Source: Rhizobiales bacterium 32-66-11 (GTDB lineage Bacteria; Pseudomonadota; Alphaproteobacteria; Rhizobiales; Xanthobacteraceae). Taken from it: DNA of 64,000 nucleotides. Location of the stretch: NCBI GenBank assembly GCA_002304505.1, contig NCEH01000005.1:62001-126000 (forward strand), given 5' to 3'. A program made the position numbers and the translations under genes. The notes beneath the pieces are model-generated. The model saw only the letters and a list, made by a program, of their open reading frames with translations. It searched no databases and was not told the DNA's origin. This document shows positions 8,420-18,710 of this stretch, in pieces (within the stretch, counting starts at the first letter, position 1; each line of letters opens with the position of its first letter).

Positions 8420-11400
8420 ATGAGTACGCGCAATCGTCGGAAGATCGAACGGTCAAGCAAAGAACCAGCCGTATCTTCTCCCACTGTGACGCAAATGCGC
8501 CGCCTCACCGCTTCGCTTCTGCTCCAATCGACAGCGCTGATCACCGGCTTCGTCGGCGTGCCCGTCTTGTTGCCACTCTATTCGCGTGCCTACGGTCAGT
8601 CGACGTGCAATCCGCCCTCGGCGGCGGGGATGAGTAGCGCGGACATTAGCGCGACCACCTTCTCCTGCACCATCTCGGGCAGCGCCTCAATCCCGCAGCT
8701 GGGCAATGGCGGGTCTTATAATTGGTACACAAATAGTTCTCCGAACGCTTCCCAGCCAGGAATGAATATTTCAATTACGAATAATGCTATTATTAATGTA
8801 ACAGAGCCTCAATCAGCGAATTTGCTTATTGGTAGCTCCGATCCATCTGCGGCGCAGGGGGCGACCAATTATGGTCTTTCAGCCATCAGTCGCGGCAACA
8901 ATATTCCTGGAAAAGCCAACGACGTCTGGGGTGGCGCCGGCGGAAATGTCTACATTACCAACGCGGGTGCGATTCAGGCCACGTCCAAGCAGGCCGTGGG
9001 TATTTTCGCGGCGAGCTATGGCGGTTTTGGTAGCGGTGATACGCAGGAGAGCGGAAATACCGGCGGGCGTGGCGGTAATAGTGGTGCGGTGACCATTGTA
9101 ACCTCTGGTGACGTGACCGCGACAAGCGCTGCGATCGTGGCGACCAGCACCGGCGGACGCGGTGGAATACCGAATGGCGACAACAATATTGACGGAAGCG
9201 GCGGCGATGCGGGCGCCGTGTCTGTGCTCCTCACTGCGGGGCAAGTAACCTCTACCCAAGCTGGTGTCGGGGTGGAGGCGTCATCCTATGGTGGCGCGGC
9301 CGGACGGCAGGGCAAACAGGGGAATGGGGGCAGTGCTGCGTCCGTCGGGATCTATCTTGGCACCGCGTCGCAGGCCGTTGGCGGCACTGTTGCAACGACG
9401 GCGTCCTGGGAGAGACGCGGCCCGTATGGCGACCACTATAGTTCCGGCGCAGCCCTTTCAGCCGTCAGCCGAGGCGGTTCGGGCTATCGCGGCAACGGCG
9501 GCGACGCGGGTGATGTCACCGTCAATGCCTATGGTGCCAACGCCAGCTTGATCACTAAGGGAAGTTCTTCGCCCGGCATCTATGCTCAGAGCTACGGCGG
9601 ACAGGGCAACGATACATCTTATCACGGCGGAACAAGTGGTGCCGTTACCGTGTCTCTGCGAGGCTCCGGGTCCATCACCACGGCCGGCGCCTATTCTTCC
9701 GGCATCGTTGCCCTGAGCAATGGCGGTGTTGGGCAGAGCAAGTCTGTCGGCACAGGCAGCGATACAGCCCAAGGGGGCGAATCCGGTAACGTCTCGATCA
9801 CCAGTGCCTTCTCCATTGCGACGACGGGAACGCAATCCCACGGGATCGTCGGGATATCGGCTGGCGCTGGTGGCGGCATGTTCCAATATTCCGGGGCAGG
9901 CTCGTTCGTCTGGGGCGATCAGAACGCCAATTCGGCATCCGCCGGGAATGTCTCCATCACCAATACGGGTGTGATCTCCACCCAGGGAAGCGATTCCCAC
10001 GGCATCCTGGCCGAATCCATCGGCGGCGGCGGCGGCGCGCTGTCATCAAACGGCACTCTCCCCACAACCTCACAGGGAGCCATCGACGTCTCTGCCGGGA
10101 CTCAGCAGTCGCTCGGCGGCAATAGCGGGGGGGCTGCAGGCGGTACGGTCACCGTGCTCAATTATGGTCGTATCACGACAGTCGGCGGCTATACGGCGAC
10201 TGCCTCCGGCGCCGTCGATACGTCAAGCGGCACGGTCTATACGGGCGGCGGCATTGGTATCCTCGCGCAATCCATTGGCGGCGGCGGCGGCACGAATGGC
10301 GGCCCCGGCGTCCTCGCCCTGCTCGGCCCGGTCGGGGCGTCTGGAAGTTCCGGGGCAAACGGCGGATCGGTTAACGTCGCCAATGGTGGCGCGATCACCA
10401 CTTACGGTTCAGAGGCGCACGGAATCGTTGCGCAGTCCATCGGTGGCGGCGGCGGCAATGGCCGCAACAAGCATGGCCTGGTCCTTGCTGTCGGCGGTTC
10501 TGGCGGCAATGGTGGCGATGGCGGAACTGTGACGGTGGAGCATTCCGGCGCCATCGTTGTTTCGGGCGAATATGCCGGCGGCATCATCGCGCAATCCATT
10601 GGCGGCGGTGGTGGCTCAGGCGGCAAGGCGACCTCTTGGGGCACAGTCATATCTGCCTCCAAGGGCGGCTCAGGCGGCGGCGGAGGCGACGGCCAAACGG
10701 CGCAGGTGAGAACCTATGCCGGCAGCAGCATTACAACCTCGGGCACCAACGGCACCGGCCTGCTCGTCCAGTCCATCGGTGGTGGCGGCGGCACCGGCGG
10801 CGCCTCCAAGGCGACGTCCGCGTCGCTCGGCATCGGCATTTCCCTGTCATTCGGTGGCAGTGGCGGCGGGGGCGGTACGGGCGGGACAGCGGAAGCGACC
10901 AGCGGCGGCATCATCCGCACGTCGGGTTATGATTCCGCTGCCATCACGGTTCAGTCCATCGGCGGGGGCGGTGGTGCCGGCGGGTCCTCTGCTGCGAAAT
11001 CCCTTGTGGCCGGTGTCCCGGTTGATCCCAGCGATCCTAAGGCGACCTTGGCCGTGGCCATCAGCTTTTCCCACGGGGGCAAAGGCGGAACCGCCGCGAA
11101 TGGCGGAAATGCTTTCGCGACGAACACGTCCTCCGGGCAAATCTACACCAGCGGCCACGGCTCGGTGGGCATGCTGGTTCAGTCGGTCGGCGGCGGCGGC
11201 GGCGCCGGCGGCGATTCCAGCGCCAATAGCTCGGCCGGAATTCTGCCGAAGGTAATCAATTACGCGACCGGTGCGGCGGATCCTCAGGCCTTCAACTTCT
11301 CCATCAGCACGTCGCTGGGCGGAACCGGCGGCGGTGGCGGCGCGGGCGGCTACGCTGAGGCGTTCAACCAGGGCCGGATCGCCACCACGGGGCAGTTCTC

Positions 11401-14400
11401 CGACGCCATCATGGTGCAGTCGATCGGTGGCGGCGGCGGCAATGCCACCACCGGCAATGCGCAAAGCAAATCGGCGGCGGGCAAGGTTTCGGTAAGCCTT
11501 TCAGTCGGCCTCGGCGCCAGCGGCGGCGATGGCGGGGCGGGCGGCTTCGCCGCGGCTGGCAATGTCGGCACCATTTCGACATCGGGCAATGATTCCCGCG
11601 GCATGTTGGTCCAGTCCATCGGCGGCGGCGGCGGCACATCGGGTGGTGGCGGCGGCACGGCCGGCGGCACTGTGGGCATTGTCATCGGGCTCGGTGCCGC
11701 GGGAACCGCAGGTGGGAACGGCGGCACCGTGTATGCCTGGAACGCCGGCAATATCGTGACCAGCGGGGATTGGGCGGACGGAATTCTGGCGCAATCCATC
11801 GGCGGCGGCGGCGGCATGGGTGGGGCGGGCGATTCCTCGCTCACCGTGCCGACGCCCAGCAGCATCACAAATTACCTGCCGCAGGGCGATACGGCGGCCC
11901 AGACGGCCACGTTCAACGTGACGGTCGGTTCCGATGGCGGCGCCGGCGGAGATGGCGGCGCGGTCGTTATCGGCAAGTCGAATGGGGGTTATGGCGGCGG
12001 CTCGCAGCCCGGCGGCAGCGTCACAAATGGCAGCATTATCACTTCAGGCATCCTCTCCAACGGCATCACTGCGCAATCCATCGGCGGCGGCGGTGGCGCG
12101 GCGGCGGTGTCCAACGGCAGCAGCAGCGCTGGCGCAACCGGCCCCTTCACGGCTGACCTGACTATCGGCGCCAGCGGCGGCTCGGGCGGCAATGGCAGCG
12201 CGGTGAGCGTCTATGCCAGCAATATCAGAACCTCCGGTTTCGGCTCGCACGGTGTGCTGGCCCAGTCCATCGGCGGTGGTGGCGGCTCCGGCGCAACCAC
12301 CGGCTTCTCCATTCCCTCGACCAAAATCCATTTCGGCAATACGACCACGACCGCCGCCAGCGGCAATGGCGGAGCGGTGACCGTAACGACGCTTGAGAAC
12401 ACGGTCATCTCGACGGGCGGCGGGGTGGGGGGCACCGACGCCTTCGGCATACTTGCGCAATCCATCGGCGGCGGCGGCGGAACCTTAGCCGCGGCGTTCG
12501 GCGATACGACTACCGCAAGCGCCGCTTATGTGCGCGATGCTCTAAAGATTTCCCTCGGCAGCATGGCCAGCAGCGGCAATGCGAACGGAGGTGCCGTGAC
12601 AGTGAACGCCAATGGCGCCATTGCGACTTACGGAACCCGCAATATCGGCATTCTCGCGCAATCCATCGGCGCGGGCGGGGGCGTAATGTCGACGATAAGC
12701 GCTGCTATCAAGGACGTCTCTTTCGTGTCCACCGGCGCCAGCGGGATCTCTGGCGCCGTAAATGTGTCGCTCAACGGGACGTCGCGGATCTACACCTCCG
12801 GTGATGGCGCAATTGGCGTTGTTGCGCAGTCCATCGCCGGTGGCGGGGCGTTCACCGCAGATGCGACGCAGAAGTTTCAGATCTATGCGCCGGTGGCTGA
12901 TAAATATGCCTACACCAGCGGCAGCGGTACCAGCGGGGGCGTTGCCGTAACCCTCGCGACCGGGGCGGCAATCGTCACCTCCGGCGCCTATGCCCACGGT
13001 ATCTTCGCGCAAGCCTTCTCCGGTGGTGGTGGTGTGTTTCAAAAGAACGGCGTCACCTATGCCGGTTCGCTCCAACGCGGCGGTAGCAGCGGAACGGGTA
13101 ACGTCCAGATCACGACCTCAGGCCAAATCCACGTGGCTGGACAGGGCGCCTGGGGTATTTTCTCGCAGGCCGGCAGTGACACAAATGATATCGCCGTGGA
13201 GGCAGGCGGCGTTGTCAACGCCAGCGGCGCCAGCGCCGGCGCCATCTATGCCGTGGGCAGGAACACCGGCATCCAAATCGCCAAGGGGGGTGCTGTGGGC
13301 GCGACGTCGCCCAACGGGATCGCCATTCAGACGGTCGGTGCGAATATCACAGCGGTGACGAACTCCGGGTTGCTTCAAGGTAATCTCTTGCTGTCCGGTA
13401 ACATCGCAAACAAAGTATACAACACCGTCTCCGGCACTTTCATTAGCGGAACACAGGTACAAGTTGGCTCCTTCGAAAATTATGGAACGCTCAATCTCGG
13501 CGGAACTGGCTCGTTCGTCACTACGACATTTTCGGGTAATCTGACGGGCAATGGCGGTATTGTCGCAGATGTCGATATGGTCCACGGCACATCTGATCGG
13601 TTCATCGTTGGAGGCACACTGTCCGGGACGAGTGTGGTCACGCTCAACGCTGTGTCCTTGCTGCCGAATGTGACGGTGGATCTGTTCAAGGCCGAAGGCG
13701 GCGTCGTGACAGATCCCGTCACCGTACTGCCAACGCCGATATATCAATTCACCTCTCCGACCTTGCAGGCGGATGGCTGGTACGGCTTCTCGGTGCAAAG
13801 CGCGAATTTCACCAGTTCCAGCCTCACTGCCAACCTCAACACCAACCAGCAGAAGGTGAGCGGCGGACTACAAAGTGCGTGGAACGTCATCGCCAATGGC
13901 GCCACACTCGGGTCACCCGCGACCTCCGCGCTTGGCCCCGTCTTCGGTCAATTCTATAGCGCGACGCCCGCGAACTATCCGTCCCTGATCAACTCGATCT
14001 ATTCCAGCACCTCGCTGGTCCCGCTCTCCACCGCGACCGAAACCGCCATTGCGACCGCATCGAGCGTGCTGAGCTGTCCGGCGTTCGAGGGCGATGGCGT
14101 GCTGCTTCAGGAAGGCAGTTGCGATTGGGCGCGCGTGCTTGGTGGGGTCGCCGACCGTACCGGTTCAAACGGCTTCTCGGGCTTCTCCGGCAGTATGGCG
14201 GGTATGCAGGTCGGGCGGCAGAAGGAGATCGCCAAGGACTGGTTCCTTGGGGCCACGATCGGCTACCAGAGCAGCTCTTACCAAGGTACGGGCCGGGCGG
14301 AAACGCTGGACAATCAGACGGGATTTGGTGCGGTGGCCCTCAAGCGCCAGATGGGACCGTGGTTGTTCGCCCTCGCCGCTGGCGGCGGATACAATTGGGG

Positions 14401-14947
14401 CGATTCAACACGCACCGTTTCGGTCGGCACACTCTCCTCTCTCGCCGAAGGGTCCCCGACCTCCTACTTCCTGTTCGGGCGGGCACGCGCGTCCTACGAA
14501 TTGATCTTCAACAATGCGTGGTATGCAAAGCCGATGCTTGATGTTGATGTCATGTCGATCAATCAGATCAGCTACACGGAAACTGGGCTCGGCCCCCTTA
14601 ACCTTGCGGTGCAGAGTGGATCGTCGACCTTCTATGGCATCACGCCGGCTTTGGAGGTCGGCGGCCGGTTTGCTCTGGATGATAATACGGTGGTGCGGCC
14701 GTTCGCGGTCATGGGCATGAGCTTCCTCTCGGGCGACACATGGTCGTCCCGCGCGACCTTCGTCAACGCGCCGGGCATGGAGGCCTTTGAGACCCTCTCG
14801 CCGGTCGCGGACATGGTGGGTCGGCTCGATCTCGGCCTCGACATTCAAAATGTGAGCGGCGTCGAAGTGAAGCTGCAATATACCGCGAACGTGGCCGAGG
14901 ATTATTTTGCCCAGGGTGCGTCCCTGCGGCTCGGGTATAAGTTCTGA
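8420..14947 (+). CDS. Giant type V autotransporter with QSIGGGGG repeats
   Basis: A surface protein of 2175 residues secreted by the type Va route. It has an extended N-region and a hydrophobic signal segment (MRRLTASLLLQSTALITGF). A Gly/Ser/Thr-rich passenger of about 1,850 residues follows, with a regularly repeated GILAQSIGGGGG unit. The C-terminal 270 or so residues form the autotransporter beta-barrel, starting near CDWARVLGGVADRTGSNGFS and ending in LRLGYKF with terminal Phe, the usual outer-membrane signature. Start chosen at ATG 8420, five bases after GGAGGG; ATG 8417 is equally possible. The frame is open from GTG 8351. No passenger catalytic motif is visible. It is followed by a TIGR03032 gene and a two-component system on the same strand. 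Confidence 0.9.
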   Translation: MSTRNRRKIERSSKEPAVSSPTVTQMRRLTASLLLQSTALITGFVGVPVLLPLYSRAYGQSTCNPPSAAGMSSADISATTFSCTISGSASIPQLGNGGSYNWYTNSSPNASQPGMNISITNNAIINVTEPQSANLLIGSSDPSAAQGATNYGLSAISRGNNIPGKANDVWGGAGGNVYITNAGAIQATSKQAVGIFAASYGGFGSGDTQESGNTGGRGGNSGAVTIVTSGDVTATSAAIVATSTGGRGGIPNGDNNIDGSGGDAGAVSVLLTAGQVTSTQAGVGVEASSYGGAAGRQGKQGNGGSAASVGIYLGTASQAVGGTVATTASWERRGPYGDHYSSGAALSAVSRGGSGYRGNGGDAGDVTVNAYGANASLITKGSSSPGIYAQSYGGQGNDTSYHGGTSGAVTVSLRGSGSITTAGAYSSGIVALSNGGVGQSKSVGTGSDTAQGGESGNVSITSAFSIATTGTQSHGIVGISAGAGGGMFQYSGAGSFVWGDQNANSASAGNVSITNTGVISTQGSDSHGILAESIGGGGGALSSNGTLPTTSQGAIDVSAGTQQSLGGNSGGAAGGTVTVLNYGRITTVGGYTATASGAVDTSSGTVYTGGGIGILAQSIGGGGGTNGGPGVLALLGPVGASGSSGANGGSVNVANGGAITTYGSEAHGIVAQSIGGGGGNGRNKHGLVLAVGGSGGNGGDGGTVTVEHSGAIVVSGEYAGGIIAQSIGGGGGSGGKATSWGTVISASKGGSGGGGGDGQTAQVRTYAGSSITTSGTNGTGLLVQSIGGGGGTGGASKATSASLGIGISLSFGGSGGGGGTGGTAEATSGGIIRTSGYDSAAITVQSIGGGGGAGGSSAAKSLVAGVPVDPSDPKATLAVAISFSHGGKGGTAANGGNAFATNTSSGQIYTSGHGSVGMLVQSVGGGGGAGGDSSANSSAGILPKVINYATGAADPQAFNFSISTSLGGTGGGGGAGGYAEAFNQGRIATTGQFSDAIMVQSIGGGGGNATTGNAQSKSAAGKVSVSLSVGLGASGGDGGAGGFAAAGNVGTISTSGNDSRGMLVQSIGGGGGTSGGGGGTAGGTVGIVIGLGAAGTAGGNGGTVYAWNAGNIVTSGDWADGILAQSIGGGGGMGGAGDSSLTVPTPSSITNYLPQGDTAAQTATFNVTVGSDGGAGGDGGAVVIGKSNGGYGGGSQPGGSVTNGSIITSGILSNGITAQSIGGGGGAAAVSNGSSSAGATGPFTADLTIGASGGSGGNGSAVSVYASNIRTSGFGSHGVLAQSIGGGGGSGATTGFSIPSTKIHFGNTTTTAASGNGGAVTVTTLENTVISTGGGVGGTDAFGILAQSIGGGGGTLAAAFGDTTTASAAYVRDALKISLGSMASSGNANGGAVTVNANGAIATYGTRNIGILAQSIGAGGGVMSTISAAIKDVSFVSTGASGISGAVNVSLNGTSRIYTSGDGAIGVVAQSIAGGGAFTADATQKFQIYAPVADKYAYTSGSGTSGGVAVTLATGAAIVTSGAYAHGIFAQAFSGGGGVFQKNGVTYAGSLQRGGSSGTGNVQITTSGQIHVAGQGAWGIFSQAGSDTNDIAVEAGGVVNASGASAGAIYAVGRNTGIQIAKGGAVGATSPNGIAIQTVGANITAVTNSGLLQGNLLLSGNIANKVYNTVSGTFISGTQVQVGSFENYGTLNLGGTGSFVTTTFSGNLTGNGGIVADVDMVHGTSDRFIVGGTLSGTSVVTLNAVSLLPNVTVDLFKAEGGVVTDPVTVLPTPIYQFTSPTLQADGWYGFSVQSANFTSSSLTANLNTNQQKVSGGLQSAWNVIANGATLGSPATSALGPVFGQFYSATPANYPSLINSIYSSTSLVPLSTATETAIATASSVLSCPAFEGDGVLLQEGSCDWARVLGGVADRTGSNGFSGFSGSMAGMQVGRQKEIAKDWFLGATIGYQSSSYQGTGRAETLDNQTGFGAVALKRQMGPWLFALAAGGGYNWGDSTRTVSVGTLSSLAEGSPTSYFLFGRARASYELIFNNAWYAKPMLDVDVMSINQISYTETGLGPLNLAVQSGSSTFYGITPALEVGGRFALDDNTVVRPFAVMGMSFLSGDTWSSRATFVNAPGMEAFETLSPVADMVGRLDLGLDIQNVSGVEVKLQYTANVAEDYFAQGASLRLGYKF
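10005..12681 (+). repeat. Coding repeat array, QSIGGGGG units
   Basis: About 13 near-identical copies of the unit (I/V)xxQSIGGGGG fall inside the autotransporter passenger at intervals of roughly 50-85 codons. Degenerate versions lie on both sides (SYGGFGSG and SYGGQGN earlier; QSIGAGGG, QSIAGGG and QAFSGGGG later). At DNA level the unit centres on CAGTCCATCGGCGGCGGCGG. The spacing suggests one beta-helical domain per repeat. The array is a candidate for recombination-driven length variation. Confidence 0.85.
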
Positions 14948-14968
14948 TTTGCCGCTCAGTCCCCTACT

Positions 14969-14995
14969 CCGATGGCCTTTTCAGAAGGCCATCGG
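14969..14995. terminator. 11-bp perfect hairpin after the autotransporter
   Basis: CCGATGGCCTT and AAGGCCATCGG are separated by TTCAG. No U-tract follows. It lies 22 bases after the autotransporter stop and contains the ATG at 14972 that would begin the next gene. It is therefore either a terminator, with the next gene starting later, or a structure that controls its translation. Confidence 0.55.
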
Positions 14996-16180
14996 TCGGT
15001 CCGCTCGACGAAAGCAAACGCCTTGAGTGATCAGCCAAATCCCGCGCCGGAGCCCACCGTTGAAGCGGCAGGCCTCCCGCCCGCCGATGCGCCGCAGGCG
15101 GTGCAAGACGTTGTCACCCATATCTCGCGCTCGCGCGGCCTGCCGCAATGGCTGCAATTGCACAATTGCTCCATCGCCTTCACCTCCTACCAGACGGGAC
15201 AGCTGTTCCTGGTGGGGGTGCTGCAGAACGGCGCGCTTTCGGTTCATCAGCGCAATTTCGTGCGCGCCATGGGCCTGATCGGCGACGGCCAGCGCTTGCT
15301 TCTGGCAGGATTGGCGCAGATCTGGCGGTTTGAGAACGTGCTCGGACCCAACGAGGTGGCGAACGAACATTTCGACCGTCTCTATGTGCCGCGGCGCGGC
15401 CAGACTGTGTCGGACCTTGATGTGCATGAGATGGGCATTGATGCGGCCGGCCAGTTGATTTTCGTCAATACGAAATATTCTTGCCTGGCGACCGACAGCA
15501 TCGTGCATAGTTTCAAGCCGGTCTGGCGGCCCGCCTTCATCTCGCGCCTGGCGCCGGAAGATCGGTGCCATCTCAACGGCATGTGTATGGAAAATGGGCA
15601 GCCCCGCTATGTCACGGCGGTGTCCACGAGCGACATTGTTGACGGTTGGCGTGACCGGCGCCGGGATGGCGGCGTGGTGATCGATGTGACGACGGACGCC
15701 ATCATCGCCGACGGGCTCTCCATGCCGCACTCGCCCCGTATCCACGATGGGGCCCTGTGGGTTCTGGATTCCGGCAATGGCTATCTGACCCGCATCGATC
15801 GGGACACCGGCGCGCGCGAACGCGTCACCTTCTGTCCGGGCTTCATGCGTGGTCTCTCCTTCCATGATGGTCACGCATTCATCGGGTTGTCGCTGGCGCG
15901 GCGAGACGGCGTGTTCAGTGGCCTTCAGCTTCAGGAGGAGTTGGACAAGCGCGGGGCGCAGGCCTGGTGCGGCGTTCAGATCGTCAATCCGCGCAACGGC
16001 GATATCGTCGAATGGTTGCGGCTGGATGGCGGCGTACGCGAGTTATTTGACGTCGCGGTGCTGCCTGGCGTGCGCTGCCCCATGGCCCTTCCGACGTTCG
16101 GCCCGGATCTGGCAAGCTTCATCACCATCGAAGCCCCCGATCAACCGCTCGACCGGCGCCTGCCATCGGGGAGTGATTAA
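14972..16180 (+). CDS. TIGR03032 family protein
   Basis: A conserved protein of about 400 residues matching the TIGR03032/DUF4915 family in motif character: LQLHNCSIAFTSYQTGQLFL near the start, HLNGMCMENGQPRYVTAVS, then MPHSPRIHDGALWVLDSGNG and FIGLSLARRD. The repeated short beta-type segments suggest a propeller-like fold. The family has no established biochemical function. No signal peptide is visible. ATG 14972 lies inside a hairpin, and TTG 15023 (LSDQPNPAPE) is an alternative start. It lies directly downstream of the autotransporter, so a role in its maturation or in sensing is possible but unproven. Confidence 0.75.
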   Translation: MAFSEGHRSVRSTKANALSDQPNPAPEPTVEAAGLPPADAPQAVQDVVTHISRSRGLPQWLQLHNCSIAFTSYQTGQLFLVGVLQNGALSVHQRNFVRAMGLIGDGQRLLLAGLAQIWRFENVLGPNEVANEHFDRLYVPRRGQTVSDLDVHEMGIDAAGQLIFVNTKYSCLATDSIVHSFKPVWRPAFISRLAPEDRCHLNGMCMENGQPRYVTAVSTSDIVDGWRDRRRDGGVVIDVTTDAIIADGLSMPHSPRIHDGALWVLDSGNGYLTRIDRDTGARERVTFCPGFMRGLSFHDGHAFIGLSLARRDGVFSGLQLQEELDKRGAQAWCGVQIVNPRNGDIVEWLRLDGGVRELFDVAVLPGVRCPMALPTFGPDLASFITIEAPDQPLDRRLPSGSD

Positions 16181-16555
16181 TTGAGCGGCTGTGGGCGTCG
16201 CCCGCTTGCGTGCGCGACACCAGCTGCCGGTTCCGTCTGTCGTTACTGTGTAAAGGAAGCTGTTGATCTCTGTCTCCCGGTCCTTGGTTGATGTGACATT
16301 ACCCCTAACTTTCGTGCGGCGGCGAGTCCGCTCTAGCGATTGGATCGAGCCTGTTTGACGGTGTAAGCGGCGCGATCTTTCGCGGAACTACTGGTTTGGC
16401 GCAGCGGCAGATCGGATAGTGCTGTACCCCTCTGAGAAAATGAAAAAGGCTATGCCAGAGGGGGCGTTCCACTTAACTAGGGCTACCCGGTTTGTCGCCG
16501 GAGCGCCGTAGGAGAATGCAGCGTTGCAAAGTGCAAGCAACCAACGACCAGTGAC
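16181..16555. other. Gene-free stretch before the sensor kinase
   Basis: 375 bases with no supported gene in any frame. It should hold the promoter of the two-component genes, but I see no clear -35/-10 pair or operator. Confidence 0.4.
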
Positions 16556-18580
16556 GTGGGGGAGCAGGGATGGTGCGGGGGGGCGTGCAGGTACGGTGTC
16601 GTACTTTGGTTTCTTCCGCTTATCTGCATCATCTGGTTGGTCGGCTTGTCGTCTTCAAGCGTCGGCGCGCCGCTCAAATTGGATGGCGAACGGGCATCGG
16701 TCTCCGTACGAGGTCACCTGTCCGCATTTCATGACATCTCGGGCCAGATGGATTTTGCGGCGATCGAGCGTGCAGCGGTGGAGGGGCGTTTCCGTCCGCT
16801 AGAGGGGGCTTTCAACCCCGGCCTCGACAGGGCGGGCGTGTGGTGGTTGAGATTCGCGCTGCGCGCCTCGGACACTGGGGACGGCGAATGGTGGCTTGCC
16901 GTAGATGCGCATCCTCTAACTGACAGCGTGGATGCTCTTGTTCCGGTGCGCGGCGCCGATGGCCGTATTGTCGATGCGTGGCTGCGCTCTGGCACCGAAG
17001 TTCCGGTGGCCAACCGCTATATGCCGGTTTCGCTATTTGTGTTCCGCATGGATGTGCCTCTGGACGAAGAACAGGTCGTCTATATCCGTATCGCGGGAAC
17101 CCGGTCGATACGCGCACAGGTTGACCTTTGGCGCCTTCCGGATCTTGTTGGGTACATTGTTTCCGTCACCACGATCCTGTCGATGCTACTCGGCGCTGCC
17201 GCACTGCTCGGTGTTGCCGCAATGATCATGGGAGCGTGGCTAAGGGAGCGCACCCTGGTGCTGCTCGGCATCAACACCAGCTTCATGACGGCACTGCAGA
17301 TCCTCATTACCGGTCTTGCCCTGCAACTTTTCGCCGGGTTTTCGCATCTCATCATCTATAGCGTCCATGCACTCGTGCTGTATCTGACCGCCGGTTCCAT
17401 GGCCCTCCTGATAATGGACGTCTTTCGCGGGTTTGCCGACATGCCGTGGATCCGCCGCTTCATGTGGACCTTCCTGGCATTTTCCACTGTGGGCGCGGCG
17501 CTGACTCCATTTGGATTCTACCAGCCGCTGCTATCGATCTTGCTGGTGTTGTCGATCATCTTCTCCCTTTTGACCATATTGGCGGCCTATCGATGGATGA
17601 GGGCAGGTGAGCCTTCCGGCCTCTGGTACTTCATTGGTCTTTCGCTTTCCGGCTTCGTGCTAATGGCATATTCTGGGCGGGTGCTGGGGCTCTTGCCGCT
17701 CACCAGCCTCAGCGCCTGGATTTTTCCGGCGTTGGTATTGGCGCAGATCGTGGCCATCTTTGTAGGTGTTATCGTAGCGATCCAGGCGCACCAGAGGACG
17801 CGCCAAGCACTGGAGCAGGACTTGCTTGCGGCCTCGCGCCGGAATGAAAAAATGCTTGAGGTCGCCGTCGAGGCGCGCACACACGCCTTACGCCAGGCGC
17901 TGCGGGAGCAACGCAACCTCCTATCCATGGTGAGCCACGAATTTCGCACACCCCTTTCGACGATCGGAGCGGCGGTGGATGTGATCCGTCATGGAACCAG
18001 CACGCTCGCGCCAATGGACACGCGCGAACTCGCCAAGATCGGCCGGGCAACGCGCCGCCTCGGGGGGCTGATCGATACGTTTTTGGCCGAGGAATGGCTG
18101 GATCGGGCGTCGTTGGAACTGCGTGTACGTCACGTGGATCTGCACGCGCTGCTGACGGAGATCGCTCGTGATGGTGGGATCGAGAGCGAGCGAGACATCC
18201 AGCTTAACGGGCCTGAGCAACTCAGAGTGGCGGTGGATCCGCTGTTACTGCGCGTGGCGGTAGGCAATATTGTGAGCAATGCGCTCAAATATAGTTCCGG
18301 TCCTGTGACACTGGCCTTTGGCGCCACGGAGGAAGCGGTCGAGATCCGTGTGGAGGACAAGGGGTCAGGGGTCGATCCCGCTGAGCGGGAGACGATATTC
18401 GAGCGCTATTATCGATCAGACGCTCATGCATCGCTGCCAGGCGCTGGCCTTGGCCTGTTCATCGTCGCTCGAATCGCGTCACTTCACGGCGGCACTGTGC
18501 GCGTGGAAGATGCCGTGGGCGGAGGCAGTGTGTTCATCATGGTGCTGCCCGCTGCGCGTGAGAGCGAAGTGTCAGCCTGA
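16556..18580 (+). CDS. 7TM-type sensor histidine kinase
   Basis: A membrane sensor kinase of 674 residues. A signal/TM segment near residues 13-35 is followed by a periplasmic 7TMR-DISMED2-like domain and seven transmembrane helices of 7TMR-DISM type (about 195-415). Then come a coiled coil, a HisKA domain with MVSHEFRTPLSTI (phospho-acceptor His461) and an HATPase domain (NIVSNALKYSS, VEDKGSGVDP, GAGLGLFIV). GTG 16556 is the only plausible long start, and its ribosome site is weak. It is followed by a response regulator on the same strand, about 130 bases on. DISMED2 domains often bind carbohydrates, so a glycan or envelope signal is a reasonable guess. Regulation of the neighbouring autotransporter is an inference from position. 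Confidence 0.9.
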   Translation: MGEQGWCGGACRYGVVLWFLPLICIIWLVGLSSSSVGAPLKLDGERASVSVRGHLSAFHDISGQMDFAAIERAAVEGRFRPLEGAFNPGLDRAGVWWLRFALRASDTGDGEWWLAVDAHPLTDSVDALVPVRGADGRIVDAWLRSGTEVPVANRYMPVSLFVFRMDVPLDEEQVVYIRIAGTRSIRAQVDLWRLPDLVGYIVSVTTILSMLLGAAALLGVAAMIMGAWLRERTLVLLGINTSFMTALQILITGLALQLFAGFSHLIIYSVHALVLYLTAGSMALLIMDVFRGFADMPWIRRFMWTFLAFSTVGAALTPFGFYQPLLSILLVLSIIFSLLTILAAYRWMRAGEPSGLWYFIGLSLSGFVLMAYSGRVLGLLPLTSLSAWIFPALVLAQIVAIFVGVIVAIQAHQRTRQALEQDLLAASRRNEKMLEVAVEARTHALRQALREQRNLLSMVSHEFRTPLSTIGAAVDVIRHGTSTLAPMDTRELAKIGRATRRLGGLIDTFLAEEWLDRASLELRVRHVDLHALLTEIARDGGIESERDIQLNGPEQLRVAVDPLLLRVAVGNIVSNALKYSSGPVTLAFGATEEAVEIRVEDKGSGVDPAERETIFERYYRSDAHASLPGAGLGLFIVARIASLHGGTVRVEDAVGGGSVFIMVLPAARESEVSA

Positions 18581-18710
18581 GATCGAGCGTCGGCGTGTTT
18601 GCCGTGACGCACGTTGCCGTGGGCCGCAGGAGATCACGTTCGGCTTGAAAGGCACCTGAGAGACTTCAGCAAGCGGGATTTTGGTGGTGGGGGAAGAACG
18701 GGGGAGTCTC

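Noticed and set aside
10005..12681. CRISPR-like regular repeats
   Set aside because: The repeats are in frame, encode QSIGGGGG, vary at synonymous positions and have spacers of uneven length that also code.
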